From assembly GCA_965228065.1 (NCBI GenBank), contig OZ245788.1, positions 4,092,001-4,156,000 of the forward strand: a DNA stretch of 64,000 bases, in the 5' to 3' direction. This stretch comes from Sphingobium_A sp965228065. Lineage in GTDB: Bacteria > Pseudomonadota > Alphaproteobacteria > Sphingomonadales > Sphingomonadaceae. The first letter of the stretch is position 1, and every line of letters begins with the position of its first letter. The position numbers and the translations under genes are program-made. The notes under the pieces were generated by a model. It searched no databases. It was not told the DNA's origin and saw only the letters and a list, made by a program, of their open reading frames with translations. Shown piece after piece: positions 17,301-25,159 of this stretch.

Positions 17301-18152
17301 CGTGCCGCTGTTCACGATCGCCAGTGTCTCCATCACCACGATCTGGCCAAGATTGCTGATCTGGACGCCCAGATTGACCGCATAGATGCCGATCGAGCGC
17401 ACGCCCGGATTGGTCGAGACTGCCTGGATCAGGCCGGCATTGTTGACCTCCGGGCCGTAATCGAAGGCGGGATGCGTGCCCCGGCCGATATAGACGCCGA
17501 TCGCCAGGCTTTCGCCTTCGGCCAGGATGCGGCCGCCCGCCTGGTTGACCACATAGCCGCCATTGTTGAGACGGATGCCTTGTGCGCCGCCACTCGTCGA
17601 TAGATCGTCGCTCGCGGTCGCTTGCGCCGCGATCAGGCCGGAATTGACAAAGGTCTGTCTGACCGAGCCACTATAAACAGCGATCGCGTTATTCTCTTCG
17701 GCGATCGCGAAGATGCTGCCGCTGTTGATGAATGCGGGATTCGATGGCCCGAGCGAAATCATCGTGCCGCGCAGGACCACGGCCTGGGCGATGTTGAAGC
17801 TGCTCGACAATGGGCCGGTATAGGCCCCGACATCGGCAACGATCGTGCCGCTATTGTTGAGCTGATCGGCTTCGACGGCGATCACGCTGTCGATCGTCGA
17901 CCTGTTCCAGACCGTCCCGGCATTGGCGAGCGTCCAATCGAAGACATATTCGTGGCTTGCGAAGATCAGTGGGGCGCCCCAGCCGGCGCGATAATACCAG
18001 CCATAGGTCGAGGCGTCGGTCGGATCTGTGATCGATACGCCATAATGCACGGCGTTCGCCGCAATCGTCACCACGGGTGTGCCCGTCAGCACCACCGTTC
18101 CGGTCGCTGTCGGTGTCGAGGGCCGCGTGGGAATGGGTGGAATGATGCTCAC
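14349..18152 (-). CDS. Large RTX-like calcium-binding repeat protein (1267 aa)
   Basis: No cleavable signal peptide is visible. Most of the chain consists of short beta-helix repeats with Asn/Gly turns ('NSGTI', 'NNGQLNGG', 'NSGDVI'). RTX nonapeptides GGxGxDxLx occur at about residues 355-435 ('LGGSGNDTLTGG', 'SGNGGNDMLAGDFGDDTLTGGAG'), which bind Ca2+ after export. Two C-terminal repeats of about 110 residues each carry 'ASFARGGD' and 'AYVAGSN' or 'ITVVGSN' followed by 'IPIG' (about residues 1020-1110 and 1165-1250). The design fits a type I secreted surface or biofilm-type protein, but no ABC/HlyD exporter is adjacent. It converges with the LuxR gene, 9 bases apart. Substrate or role unknown. 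Confidence 0.8.
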   Translation of the reverse strand: MSIIPPIPTRPSTPTATGTVVLTGTPVVTIAANAVHYGVSITDPTDASTYGWYYRAGWGAPLIFASHEYVFDWTLANAGTVWNRSTIDSVIAVEADQLNNSGTIVADVGAYTGPLSSSFNIAQAVVLRGTMISLGPSNPAFINSGSIFAIAEENNAIAVYSGSVRQTFVNSGLIAAQATASDDLSTSGGAQGIRLNNGGYVVNQAGGRILAEGESLAIGVYIGRGTHPAFDYGPEVNNAGLIQAVSTNPGVRSIGIYAVNLGVQISNLGQIVVMETLAIVNSGTIRADIAIYAPSDSGTGVTSRLINPQTITNEAGGLIEGDIQLFRGDDIVINRGTIVGRIELGEDNDLLDNSGGTITGLVLGGSGNDTLTGGDNADTFRGGFQNDLLSGNGGNDMLAGDFGDDTLTGGAGNDGLYGGVGRDTLRTSGGDVAWGGFDDDRIETGDYRFAEIRGGGGTDSWVMAAGTRAFDLSAVASSGRVSGIDVIVSGGNKLLVMRPGDVPSISDGHVLHIDAGSSDQVYLTGGWSAAGQVTQDGATWLRYTSGAETVFVRSGAQVTLGEAPPAAGGLDAVADGAPAPAAPVDWNDPTNVISDVEITADIRIGESEIWSSPNGAPVFLFGPTGAEPDIVNYGRIVSENGAGSYTAAIGALPQDTFRWLGTPVFGTFTNHGQVIAQAAGETTDAYAFISGGRGKVVNEGEIHAIALAGDALAFASFEGSPGGVESPALINNNDIYALSYEGFATGISVFNAGAVINTGVIEAVGGDGSMAVDMISGFGTLVNSGDVISYSPDTSRFYAVGVGLFSSGTVHNEATGLIAGDIAFLLEASQGGLFNITNDGDIYGAIVMERWGGFPDYASTLRFTNNGQLNGGIFIDDVNGYASWVMIDGHNRLLNDVVTNRGSIGGDIFLSGGNDLYDGRGGTLEGVLDGGDGVDRALFGGNRSDYRIVAEGQSYRVTDLRPDAPDGVVVMTNVEILEFADREIGLVPSPGNDTDFRLVTVNGFVGGVSGYGAVFGTNGFQDLTIFDDRPASLVLDGSFARGGDILRLPGNAGGYNITVVGSNALLTGDNVAISIPIGTVGLPIQFDDGVSTLVFDTRLGDVRIGSQAIGTGGMITANPDGSTLPVGGDPAAAGRLVLFSDIDAPVTVSGKVNIFGTNGADQVTLDHGKFVLDASFARGGDTIHLLDPASGFKAYVAGSNVVLISAETVVTIPIGVNMTALDFAGTTQQLRFDTAVKIGDHSITATSAETAIALGIPTTLLAAEGFA

Positions 18153-18522
18153 AGGCGCACCTTTTCGTTTCCAGCCATAATCTTCCCGCCTCGCGTCGTC
18201 GTAGATCGCGACAGGCTATCCGGTTTTTGAGGGTGCTTTGCAACGGCTTCGCGAATCGGATCGTCGCCATTTCGCGGCAGAAATCGTGAACAAATGACAA
18301 TCAGAACAAGGGATGGGCCAAGTGGTTCTGTTCACGCTCGAGCGCTGCGATATTGCCCTGCTGCACCGCGCCGGCGCCGGAACGGTCCGATCGCAACTGA
18401 ACCAGCCCATAGGAAATCGGAGGGGCAGGAGATTCCGCATTCTGGATCCGCGCCGCGATCGCTCACGAAAAATTACACACCTGCCCGCGACTTCCAGACG
18501 CGCAGATGCTAGCCCGGCTCCC
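18153..18522. other. Divergent intergenic region between RTX-like gene and antiporter
   Basis: 370 bp with no supportable gene. It must hold the promoters of both flanking genes. I see only weak dyads (for example CAGAAC at 18302-18307 facing GGTTCTG about 20 bases later) and no clear -35/-10 pair or terminator. An in-frame ATG of the rightward gene at 18313 exists but would add a non-homologous leader. Confidence 0.4.
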
Positions 18523-19623
18523 ATGAAAACCTCCACCCTTCGCCTGCCATTCGCCTGGCTGACGGTCGGTGCGGTGATGATCGCACCCGCGATCGTACCG
18601 GCGGCCATGTCTCCCATTCTCGCCGGCCTGGTGTTCGCCTGGCTGCTCGGCATCATCTTCTGGGCCGCGTTCGGCGTGGTGCACGAGGCCGAGGAGCTCG
18701 CCGAAATCCTCGGCGAACCCTTCGGTACGCTGCTGCTGACCCTGTCGATCGTCATCATCGAGGTTGCGCTGATCTCCGCCGTGATGCTCGGCCCCAAGGC
18801 CGTGCCGACATTGGGTCGCGACACGATGTTCGCGGTGCTGATGATCGTGCTCAACGGCGTCGTCGGCCTGGGCTTGCTCGTCGGCGGGCTGCGCCATCAT
18901 CAACAGAGCTTCAACCTGCAGGGGGCAAGTGCCTATCTTGCGGTGACGATCCCGCTTTCCGTGATCGCACTGGTCCTGCCCAATTTCACGACATCCAGTT
19001 CGGGAGGCACCCTGTCTCCCGTCCAGTCGGGCCTGTTCTCGCTGTTGACCATCGCGCTCTACGGCATCTTCCTGTGGTTGCAGACCGGGCGGCATCGCGG
19101 CTTCTTCCAGCCCGAGGGGGCGGGCGCGGAATGGGAGGATGCGAGCCCACTTCCTCATGCCGAGCGATCGGGCTCGCTGACGCGGCACATGGTGCTGCTG
19201 CTTGCCAATATCCTGCCGATCGTCATTCTCTCCAAAAGCCTGGCGAAGCTGCTCGATGCCGGGATCGTGGCGCTGGCCGCGCCGACCGCGCTGGGCGGCA
19301 TCATCATCGCCATGATCGTGTTCACGCCTGAGGGGATATCCGCGCTGCGTGCGGTCGCCGCGAACCAGTTGACCCGCGCGATCAATCTCTGCCTGGGCGC
19401 GGCCGCGTCGACGCTGGGGCTGACCGTGCCCGCCGTGCTGCTGATAGGCCTGTTGAGCGGACAGCCCGTCATCCTCGGCCTCTCGGCCGCGAACATGGTA
19501 CTCCTGTCGATGACGCTTGTGCTCAACGGCGTCACATTCTCCGGCGCACGGACCACGATGCTGGAAGGCGCCGTCCATCTGTCACTGTTCGCGGTGTTCC
19601 TGATCCTCGTCTTCAGCCCATAG
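18523..19623 (+). CDS. Ca2+/H+ antiporter, CaCA family (ChaA/y4hA-like)
   Basis: 366 residues from the ATG at 18523, where the first transmembrane segment begins. About 10-11 hydrophobic segments are visible. The first alpha-repeat contains 'GVVHEAEELAEILGEPFGTLLLTLSIVIIEVALI' (in part) with the acidic motif of cation/Ca2+ exchangers; the second repeat has 'IIAMIVFTPEGISALRAVAANQLTRAINLCLGAA' (in part). Members exchange Ca2+, and in some cases Na+ or K+, for protons at the inner membrane. It is divergent from the Ca2+-binding RTX-like protein gene, a suggestive but unproven pairing. It ends 12 bases from the convergent methyltransferase. Confidence 0.92.
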   Translation: MKTSTLRLPFAWLTVGAVMIAPAIVPAAMSPILAGLVFAWLLGIIFWAAFGVVHEAEELAEILGEPFGTLLLTLSIVIIEVALISAVMLGPKAVPTLGRDTMFAVLMIVLNGVVGLGLLVGGLRHHQQSFNLQGASAYLAVTIPLSVIALVLPNFTTSSSGGTLSPVQSGLFSLLTIALYGIFLWLQTGRHRGFFQPEGAGAEWEDASPLPHAERSGSLTRHMVLLLANILPIVILSKSLAKLLDAGIVALAAPTALGGIIIAMIVFTPEGISALRAVAANQLTRAINLCLGAAASTLGLTVPAVLLIGLLSGQPVILGLSAANMVLLSMTLVLNGVTFSGARTTMLEGAVHLSLFAVFLILVFSP

Positions 19624-19635
19624 GTGGTTGAAGCA

Positions 19636-20394
19636 CTAGGCGGGTTCGGCCGCGATCACATAATCATGACCGTGGCGGATGCCGTCTTCGCGCGCTGCAA
19701 AGGCTAGCGCGTGTTCGCGCAATGCCTCGCCCCGCGCTTCCAACGCGCCGGTCAGCGCCCGGTCGTCGAGCGCGGCCAGCCGCGATGCGCACATGTCGAT
19801 CTGGCTGTTCACGAACCGCGCCTTGTAGCGGATCGGGAAACGCCGGGTAGCGATCGGGCGCAGCCCGGCCTCTGCCATCCGCGCCAGCACCCATTCCATT
19901 GGATATTCCCGATAGGGGCGTTCGCCCGCGAGCAACAGGCAGGCGTCGCGATGCTGGCCGATCGCCCGGACGATCCGTCCAGCCTCGGTGCCGGGATCAT
20001 GTGACACATAGGGTTCCAGCCCGACCAGATAGAGTCGTCGGCCAGTCAGCGCGCGTAGGCGGGTGAAGATGGCGGACTGGAAATAGGGCGCGAACCCCTC
20101 GACCGCGCCGATCAGATAATCCGCCAGCACCGTATCGAATGTCTCGCCTGCCAGCAGCGCCGGATCGGCCCAGTTGGCGACGATGATCCGATCCTGCGGA
20201 CGCCGTACCGGCTCGACGGCGTCGCGGACCTGCATGGCATGCGCCGTCGCACCGCTGACCGCGACCCAGCGCTCGGTGTCAAGCGAGGAGACCCAGCCGA
20301 TCGAATGCGTGCCGGTGCCGGCATCGAGCAGGGATCCCCAGGGCGTCGTGCCCTGGAGATCCTCGATATAGGTGAACAGGGCGGAGGGCTTCAG
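19636..20394 (-). CDS. Class I SAM-dependent methyltransferase-like protein, CTG start overlapping receptor stop
   Basis: The frame extends upstream of the first ATG (20235) through a clear SAM-binding motif I, 'LLDAGTGTHSIGW' (about residues 20-32), so the ATG cannot be the true start. The only candidate upstream is CTG at 20394, which overlaps the TGA of the zinc receptor gene (CTGA) and has GAGGA 7 bases before it. This gives 252 residues. Further motifs: 'DRIIVANWADPALLAGETFDTVLADYLIGAVEGF' (in part), with the motif IV-like 'DTVLADYL'. Substrate unknown. Tight coupling to a ZnuD-like receptor suggests co-expression under zinc control. Confidence 0.75.
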   Translation of the reverse strand: MKPSALFTYIEDLQGTTPWGSLLDAGTGTHSIGWVSSLDTERWVAVSGATAHAMQVRDAVEPVRRPQDRIIVANWADPALLAGETFDTVLADYLIGAVEGFAPYFQSAIFTRLRALTGRRLYLVGLEPYVSHDPGTEAGRIVRAIGQHRDACLLLAGERPYREYPMEWVLARMAEAGLRPIATRRFPIRYKARFVNSQIDMCASRLAALDDRALTGALEARGEALREHALAFAAREDGIRHGHDYVIAAEPA

Positions 20395-22475
20395 AACACC
20401 GTCCTCAGCCCGAACACCAGATTGCGGCCGCGCAGGGGCGATGCGTCGCGGATGAAGGACGCATGGTTGAACGCGAGCTGGTTGGTCAGGTTGTTGGCGC
20501 GCACGAACAGTTCGGCATTGCGCCGTTCGCCCAGGTCGAGCCGATAGGCCAATGTCGCATTGACCATGTCGTAGCCTGGCGTACGCGTCTCGAACGAAGC
20601 GACGCGGCCCTGTTCGAACACATGATAATATTCCGCGTCGATGGTGAAGGGGCCGACATGTCCGTCGGCGCGTATGCCGATCCGCGCGGCGGGGATGCGG
20701 GGCAGATTGCCGGCATCGTCCTTCAGCTTGGCGCGAACATAATCGCCGAAGACTGAGGCGGCGAATTGCGACGAGAAGCGATGACGCAGCTCACCGTCCA
20801 CCCCGGTGAAGGTCGCGCCCGCGCCGACATAGCGGATCAGTCGGAAATCATCGAACTGGTCAAGCGTGCGGGCGAAGATGTAATTGTCGAAATTCTGGTG
20901 ATAGGCGCCCAGTGTGAATGTGGTGGCGCCGCGCGTCTTGCGCAGCGTCAGGTTGATCGAATTGGAGCTTTCCTCTTCGAGCGAGACCTTGTCGGCCAGC
21001 CGCGTATTTCCGGTCACCATGCCGATCTCGAAGGTGTTGGTCGCCAGGTGGACGCCATAGGCATAGAGTTCCTGGACCGAGGGCGCGCGCTGCGAATGGG
21101 CCAGCGACACAGCGAGCGAATAGCTGTCGTCGAGAGTCCACACCGCCGCAGCCGAGGCCGAGAAGGGCTTGTACGAGATTGACGGATAGCGTGCGTCACC
21201 CGATTTCACGTCCTGCCATTCCTGACGCGCCGCGAATTCCAGCCTGACCGGGCCGAGCGGCAAGGTTTCCATCAGGAAGATCGCGGTGTTGCTGGTGTCG
21301 GTATCGATCAGGAACGCTTCCGCGCCGTCGGCCTGGAATCGGCTGTTCGAATGCTGGACGCCGAAGGTGCCGCGCAGACCGCCGATCGGCTTGTGAGTCA
21401 GTTCGAAGCGCAGGTCGTGTGCCTTGTTGCGGAACGTCGTGGCGACCTCGTCATGCTCTATCTCGTCATGTTCGTAATCGGTGAAGGACAGGCGGAAGCG
21501 CACCTTCTCGATGCCGGGCAGGGGATTGCGATAATCGCTGCGGATGTCGAACCGCTCGCTGCGGAGCTTCACGAACGGCACTTCCTCGTGGTCATGGTCG
21601 TGATCATGGTCGTGATCATCCTCGTCATGAGCATGGCCGCCGCAATGCAGGCTGGTGCCGTGCGGATGGCAGGATTCGTAGTCGTGCGAATGGCCGGGCA
21701 GGCCGTACTCGCTGCGCTGGCGGGTATAGGCGACGCCGAGATAGCCGTCCGGGCCGATCCAGGATCCGCCGACGCTGACGGTGGAGGTGTCGTTATACGA
21801 TCCCTCGACCCGTCGGCTGCCGAAGCCCGACGGCACGCGATAATCGTCGGACCGGCGATGGACGCCCTCGACGCGGAAGGCGAAGGGGCCGACCCCCGCG
21901 GTGACGCCGCCGACCAGCGAGCGTTCGTCGTCGCCCGTGCCCAGCCGCCCCTCGAACGCGCCCGAGAACCCACCCGCCGGCACTGCTGTCGGCACTTTCT
22001 CGTCGAGCAGGTTGACCGCGCCGCCGATCGCGCCGCTGCCGTAGAGCAAAGTGGCCGGTCCGCGCAGTACCTCGATGCCGCGCAGCAGCAGCGGTTCGGC
22101 GGTGACATTATGGTCGGGCGAGATGGTCGATGCGTCCTGGATATTGGCGCTGTCGCTGAGCGCCTGGACGCGTGGTGAGGTTTGGCCGCGAATGACCGGC
22201 CGGCTGGCGCCGCCGCCGAAATTCTCGAAATTGATGCCGGGCTGTCCGGCCAGCGTTTCGCCCAGCGTCGCCTGGCGGCGATGGACCAGTTCGTCGCCGG
22301 TGAGCGTCAGCACCGGCGTCGCGGTCTCGTCCGCGCGCTGTTCCAGCGGCGCGGCGGTGATCACGATCTCCCCCTCGGCATGGCCGCCGGCCTGGGCATG
22401 CGCGGCCCCCTGGGCGAGCGCGGGGGCGATCGCGATGGCGGATACGGCATGGAGGATATGACGACGGGTCTTCAC
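20391..22475 (-). CDS. TonB-dependent zinc receptor, ZnuD-like
   Basis: 694 residues. Signal peptide about 1-27 ('AIAIAPALAQGAAHAQ'), plug domain with 'RGQTSPRVQALSDSANIQDASTISPDHNVTAEPL' (in part) and 'IEVLRGPATLLYGSGAIGG', then a 22-strand barrel ending TVF. Residues 262-297 form an extracellular loop with about 17 His plus Asp and two Cys (HGTSLHCGGHAHDEDDHDH in part), characteristic of ZnuD-type zinc importers. A perfect palindrome that resembles a Zur box precedes the gene. The downstream methyltransferase overlaps its stop codon. Nickel or cobalt are possible alternatives, but the His-rich loop and operator favour zinc. Confidence 0.88.
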   Translation of the reverse strand: MKTRRHILHAVSAIAIAPALAQGAAHAQAGGHAEGEIVITAAPLEQRADETATPVLTLTGDELVHRRQATLGETLAGQPGINFENFGGGASRPVIRGQTSPRVQALSDSANIQDASTISPDHNVTAEPLLLRGIEVLRGPATLLYGSGAIGGAVNLLDEKVPTAVPAGGFSGAFEGRLGTGDDERSLVGGVTAGVGPFAFRVEGVHRRSDDYRVPSGFGSRRVEGSYNDTSTVSVGGSWIGPDGYLGVAYTRQRSEYGLPGHSHDYESCHPHGTSLHCGGHAHDEDDHDHDHDHDHEEVPFVKLRSERFDIRSDYRNPLPGIEKVRFRLSFTDYEHDEIEHDEVATTFRNKAHDLRFELTHKPIGGLRGTFGVQHSNSRFQADGAEAFLIDTDTSNTAIFLMETLPLGPVRLEFAARQEWQDVKSGDARYPSISYKPFSASAAAVWTLDDSYSLAVSLAHSQRAPSVQELYAYGVHLATNTFEIGMVTGNTRLADKVSLEEESSNSINLTLRKTRGATTFTLGAYHQNFDNYIFARTLDQFDDFRLIRYVGAGATFTGVDGELRHRFSSQFAASVFGDYVRAKLKDDAGNLPRIPAARIGIRADGHVGPFTIDAEYYHVFEQGRVASFETRTPGYDMVNATLAYRLDLGERRNAELFVRANNLTNQLAFNHASFIRDASPLRGRNLVFGLRTVF

Positions 22476-22515
22476 GATGATCCTTTCTCTTCCTGAACGG
22501 GCAGGCGATTAAGAT

Positions 22516-22527
22516 ATGTTATAACAT
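22516..22527. promoter_or_regulatory. Zur-like palindrome upstream of zinc receptor
   Basis: ATGTTATAACAT is a perfect 12-bp palindrome 41 bases before the receptor start. It matches the GTTATAAC core of alphaproteobacterial Zur boxes. It would repress the receptor when zinc is plentiful. The divergent DUF3237 gene starts 170 bp away on the other side and may or may not be affected. Confidence 0.6.
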
Positions 22528-22697
22528 TGTTCAACCTGAAAACGGCGCCAACGGCCTCAGCAACATTTTGTCACGGATGGACGAGCCGAGCATAGCCAGC
22601 ACACAAGGCGCCGATCCGCAGCAAGCGAGTTGAAGATGAAGTATCGGTCGACCACGGTGTAGCGCGGCGAATGGATCGCCAGGAGAGCAGGCGAGCC

Positions 22698-23129
22698 ATG
22701 GCATTGAATTTGCGACCACTGGGAACCATGCGGGTTTTTCCCGGCTTCTGGACGAGCCATGACGGGCCGCTCGCGATCCGGTCGGCGACGCGGATCGACA
22801 GCGTCGAATGGAGCACCGATCTGTTGGGTCAGGTATCGATGGAAATCGGCATGGGCACCTATCTGCAGGGGCCACATGCCGCGCATGTCAGCGTCCAGCT
22901 CGCATTGCGGGCGGCGGACGGGACGCAGTTCTTCTTCAAATATATCTCGGTCGGCGAAATGGAGCCGCATATCCGGGGCGAGACGCCGGTGATGCTGGCC
23001 GGACAGATCGAGATCGATCCGGCAAACGAGGCATATGCCTGGCTCAACCGCGTGCAATTGGTCGGGCGCGGTATGCTGACGACCGAGCCTTTGTGCCAGA
23101 CTTACGAGATGGCGTATCTCGGTGATTGA
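22698..23129 (+). CDS. DUF3237 family protein
   Basis: 143 residues from the ATG at 22698 (AGGAG 12 bases upstream; an in-frame ATG at 22671 is less likely). It reads as the small beta-barrel DUF3237 fold: 'SVEWSTDLLGQVSMEIGMGTYLQGPH', 'FFFKYISVGEMEPHIRGETPV' and 'YAWLNRVQLVGRG' (each in part). The family has no assigned biochemical function but often lies beside aromatic or terpenoid catabolic genes. It is followed after 51 bases by a SnoaL-like gene on the same strand, probably co-transcribed. Confidence 0.85.
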   Translation: MALNLRPLGTMRVFPGFWTSHDGPLAIRSATRIDSVEWSTDLLGQVSMEIGMGTYLQGPHAAHVSVQLALRAADGTQFFFKYISVGEMEPHIRGETPVMLAGQIEIDPANEAYAWLNRVQLVGRGMLTTEPLCQTYEMAYLGD

Positions 23130-23180
23130 CGGCCGTTGCCCCCAATCGCTTGACTGTCATCAACCGAAAGGGAGCGGCCG

Positions 23181-23627
23181 GTGACGATCTCCGAAATCCG
23201 TGCCGCGATCACGGACCAGCTCGGCCGTTTCGCCCGCCTGCTCGACACCAGGCAATGGGATGCGATCGACACCGTCTTCGCGCGCGATGTGACTTTCGAC
23301 TATTCCAGCGGGCGCGAAGAGGCCGGGATCGATGCGCTGCGCGCCACCTTCCAGCGCTATCTCGACCAATGCGGCCCCTCGCAACATTTGCTGGGCAGCA
23401 TCATCGTCGATCTCGCCAATGACGGCGCGCCGGTCAGCCGCAGCTATGTTCAGGCGCGGCATTGCGGAAAGGGCGCGCTCGCCGACCAGTGGTTCGATAC
23501 CAATGGCGAATATGTCGACACGTGGCGCCGCGATGACGGTGTGTGGCGCATCGTGCGTCGCGATGCCGATTTCTCGATATTCGTGGGCAACCCGGCGGTC
23601 ATCGGGTTCGACGCTGCGACGCACTAG
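23181..23627 (+). CDS. SnoaL/NTF2-like family protein
   Basis: 148 residues starting at GTG 23181 (GGGAG at 23170-23174 upstream). The pattern 'ITDQLGRFARLLDTRQWDAIDTVFARDVTFDYS' (in part), then 'LLGSIIVDL', 'WFDTNGEYVDTWRRDDGVWRIVRRDADF', fits the SnoaL-like_4 group that includes small hydratases, isomerases and bile-acid or steroid dehydratases. The catalytic residues cannot be placed with certainty. It follows a DUF3237 gene and converges with the efflux operon. Confidence 0.85.
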   Translation: MTISEIRAAITDQLGRFARLLDTRQWDAIDTVFARDVTFDYSSGREEAGIDALRATFQRYLDQCGPSQHLLGSIIVDLANDGAPVSRSYVQARHCGKGALADQWFDTNGEYVDTWRRDDGVWRIVRRDADFSIFVGNPAVIGFDAATH

Positions 23628-23639
23628 CCCCGGCGGATA

Positions 23640-24863
23640 TTATTCGTCGATCCACAGCGTATGCGCGTCGATGCGCAGTTTCAGCACCAGTCGCGCGGCA
23701 GCCGCGCGCGCGACGATCTCGCCGGCGCGGGCTTCGTTCGCCTGGCGTTCGGCATAAAGCCGGTCGGCCAGATCGATCGCGCCCAGGCTCTGGCCACGGG
23801 CGGAGAGGGCGGCGCTTTCCTGGGCGCGGCGGACAGCCTCGCGGCTGGCTTGCCAGGCGGACAGGCGCCCGCGCGCTTCGGCGACGTCAGCCGCCGCATT
23901 GCTTGCAATCTCGCGTTCGACCTCGGCCTGGTCGGCAAGCGCCGCTGTCGCTTCGGCTGAAGCCTGATCGGCAAGGGCGCGACGATGGCCGCCGCCGAAC
24001 GGCAGCGATGCGAACAGGCCGGCGCCCTTTTCCTCGCCGCCGCGCTCGCTGAACAGGCGGAAACCCAGCGACGGATCCGCGATGCGATCGGCGCGGGCGC
24101 GCCGGGCCATCACCGCACGACGCTCAGCCTGTCCCGCCGCGGCGCCGATCTCGTGGCTACGCTCGACGATCAGCGTCTGGAGTTGCTCGAATCCTTCGGA
24201 AGGTATCGTCGGTTCGCCCAGGCCGGGTGGTTCGGCGGGTAGCGGCAGATCCGGAAAGCGCGCTGCCAGCAAAGCCCGCGCGCGATCCCGGTTCGCGGCG
24301 GCGTCGCCCAATTGCGTCTCGGCCATGGCGAGCGCGACACCGGCCTGTTCCACGTCGAGGCGGGCGGCGTCACGCAGCGCAAGTCGCCGACTGGTCGCCT
24401 GCACCAGCGCACGCTGGTTCTCGACCAGCGCAAACGCATTGCGGTGCAGGTCCGCAGCACTCAACCAGTCGTACCAGAGTTGGGCGAGGACAAGCGCCGC
24501 CTGATGCCGGGCATCCTCCATCCGGTTCGTCGCCACTTCGACCCCAAGCGCGCCCGAACTGCGATCGAGCGCCGCCTTGCCCGGCAGGCGGAAGGCGCGG
24601 CTGATCGTCGTGTCGAATTCGGCATAATCGCCGTCGCGATCGATGGTGCGACGCGAAAGCGTGCCTTGAGCGGTAACCTCGTGCGAACCGCGTCGCAACG
24701 CGTCTCCTTCGGCGCGCGCGGCATCGACCCGCGCCATCGCCGCCGCGACCGTCGGCTGACTATCCAGCGCGCGCACGACAAGGTCCGCTGGCGGCAGATC
24801 GCTCGACTGGGCGTAAGCGGGCACTGCCATGCCCGCCATCAGCAGGGCCCATACATGCTTCAT
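23640..24863 (-). CDS. TolC-family outer membrane efflux protein (CzcC/CusC type)
   Basis: 407 residues from the ATG at 24863, which opens a good signal peptide ('KHVWALLMAGMAVPAYAQ'); an in-frame start at 24902 would place extra polar residues before it. Long alternating helices rich in Ala/Glu/Arg, two OEP repeats (residues about 25-200 and 215-400). It forms the outer-membrane channel of the tripartite pump encoded upstream. Its start overlaps the DUF3240 gene stop by four bases (ATGA). Confidence 0.88.
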   Translation of the reverse strand: MKHVWALLMAGMAVPAYAQSSDLPPADLVVRALDSQPTVAAAMARVDAARAEGDALRRGSHEVTAQGTLSRRTIDRDGDYAEFDTTISRAFRLPGKAALDRSSGALGVEVATNRMEDARHQAALVLAQLWYDWLSAADLHRNAFALVENQRALVQATSRRLALRDAARLDVEQAGVALAMAETQLGDAAANRDRARALLAARFPDLPLPAEPPGLGEPTIPSEGFEQLQTLIVERSHEIGAAAGQAERRAVMARRARADRIADPSLGFRLFSERGGEEKGAGLFASLPFGGGHRRALADQASAEATAALADQAEVEREIASNAAADVAEARGRLSAWQASREAVRRAQESAALSARGQSLGAIDLADRLYAERQANEARAGEIVARAAAARLVLKLRIDAHTLWIDE

Positions 24864-25159
24864 TCGATCCGACCCCCCTGGTCGATTGCAACCACGCGCC
24901 ATCGGAAGGGCAGGCGTCGTCGTGTTTCCGCGGCGGCCGCGACGGCGCCGTCCACCTGACCGGCATCCAGCTCGACCTCGATCGCCATCCGGTCGAGCGT
25001 GCCGGCGACGCGCTCTGCGGTCGCCGCGTCGGCATAGTCGCGGCCGAGCACGGCTTCGCGGCGTAGATGGACGGGGCCCTGCGCGTGGTCGCGCAGCGCC
25101 GTCGCAATCGGATCGACATCCTCCATGCCGCAGAACAAAGTGAGCAATATGCGGCTCAT
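24860..25159 (-). CDS. DUF3240 family small protein of metal efflux operon
   Basis: 99 residues, reading 'MSRILLTLFCGMEDVDPI...HLRREAVLGRDYADAATAERVAGT...VEVELD' in outline, which fits DUF3240, small ferredoxin-like (PII-like fold) proteins found next to CzcA/CusA pumps. It overlaps the RND pump stop and the TolC-family start by four bases each, so all are one coupled operon. The role is unknown; a PII-like regulator or metal sensor for the pump is plausible. Confidence 0.82.
   Translation of the reverse strand: MSRILLTLFCGMEDVDPIATALRDHAQGPVHLRREAVLGRDYADAATAERVAGTLDRMAIEVELDAGQVDGAVAAAAETRRRLPFRWRVVAIDQGGRIE

Noticed and set aside
21560..21660. Short tandem GTGATCATG-like repeats that look CRISPR- or VNTR-like
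   Set aside because: They are the codons of the His/Asp-rich loop of the zinc receptor; no spacers or regular units.
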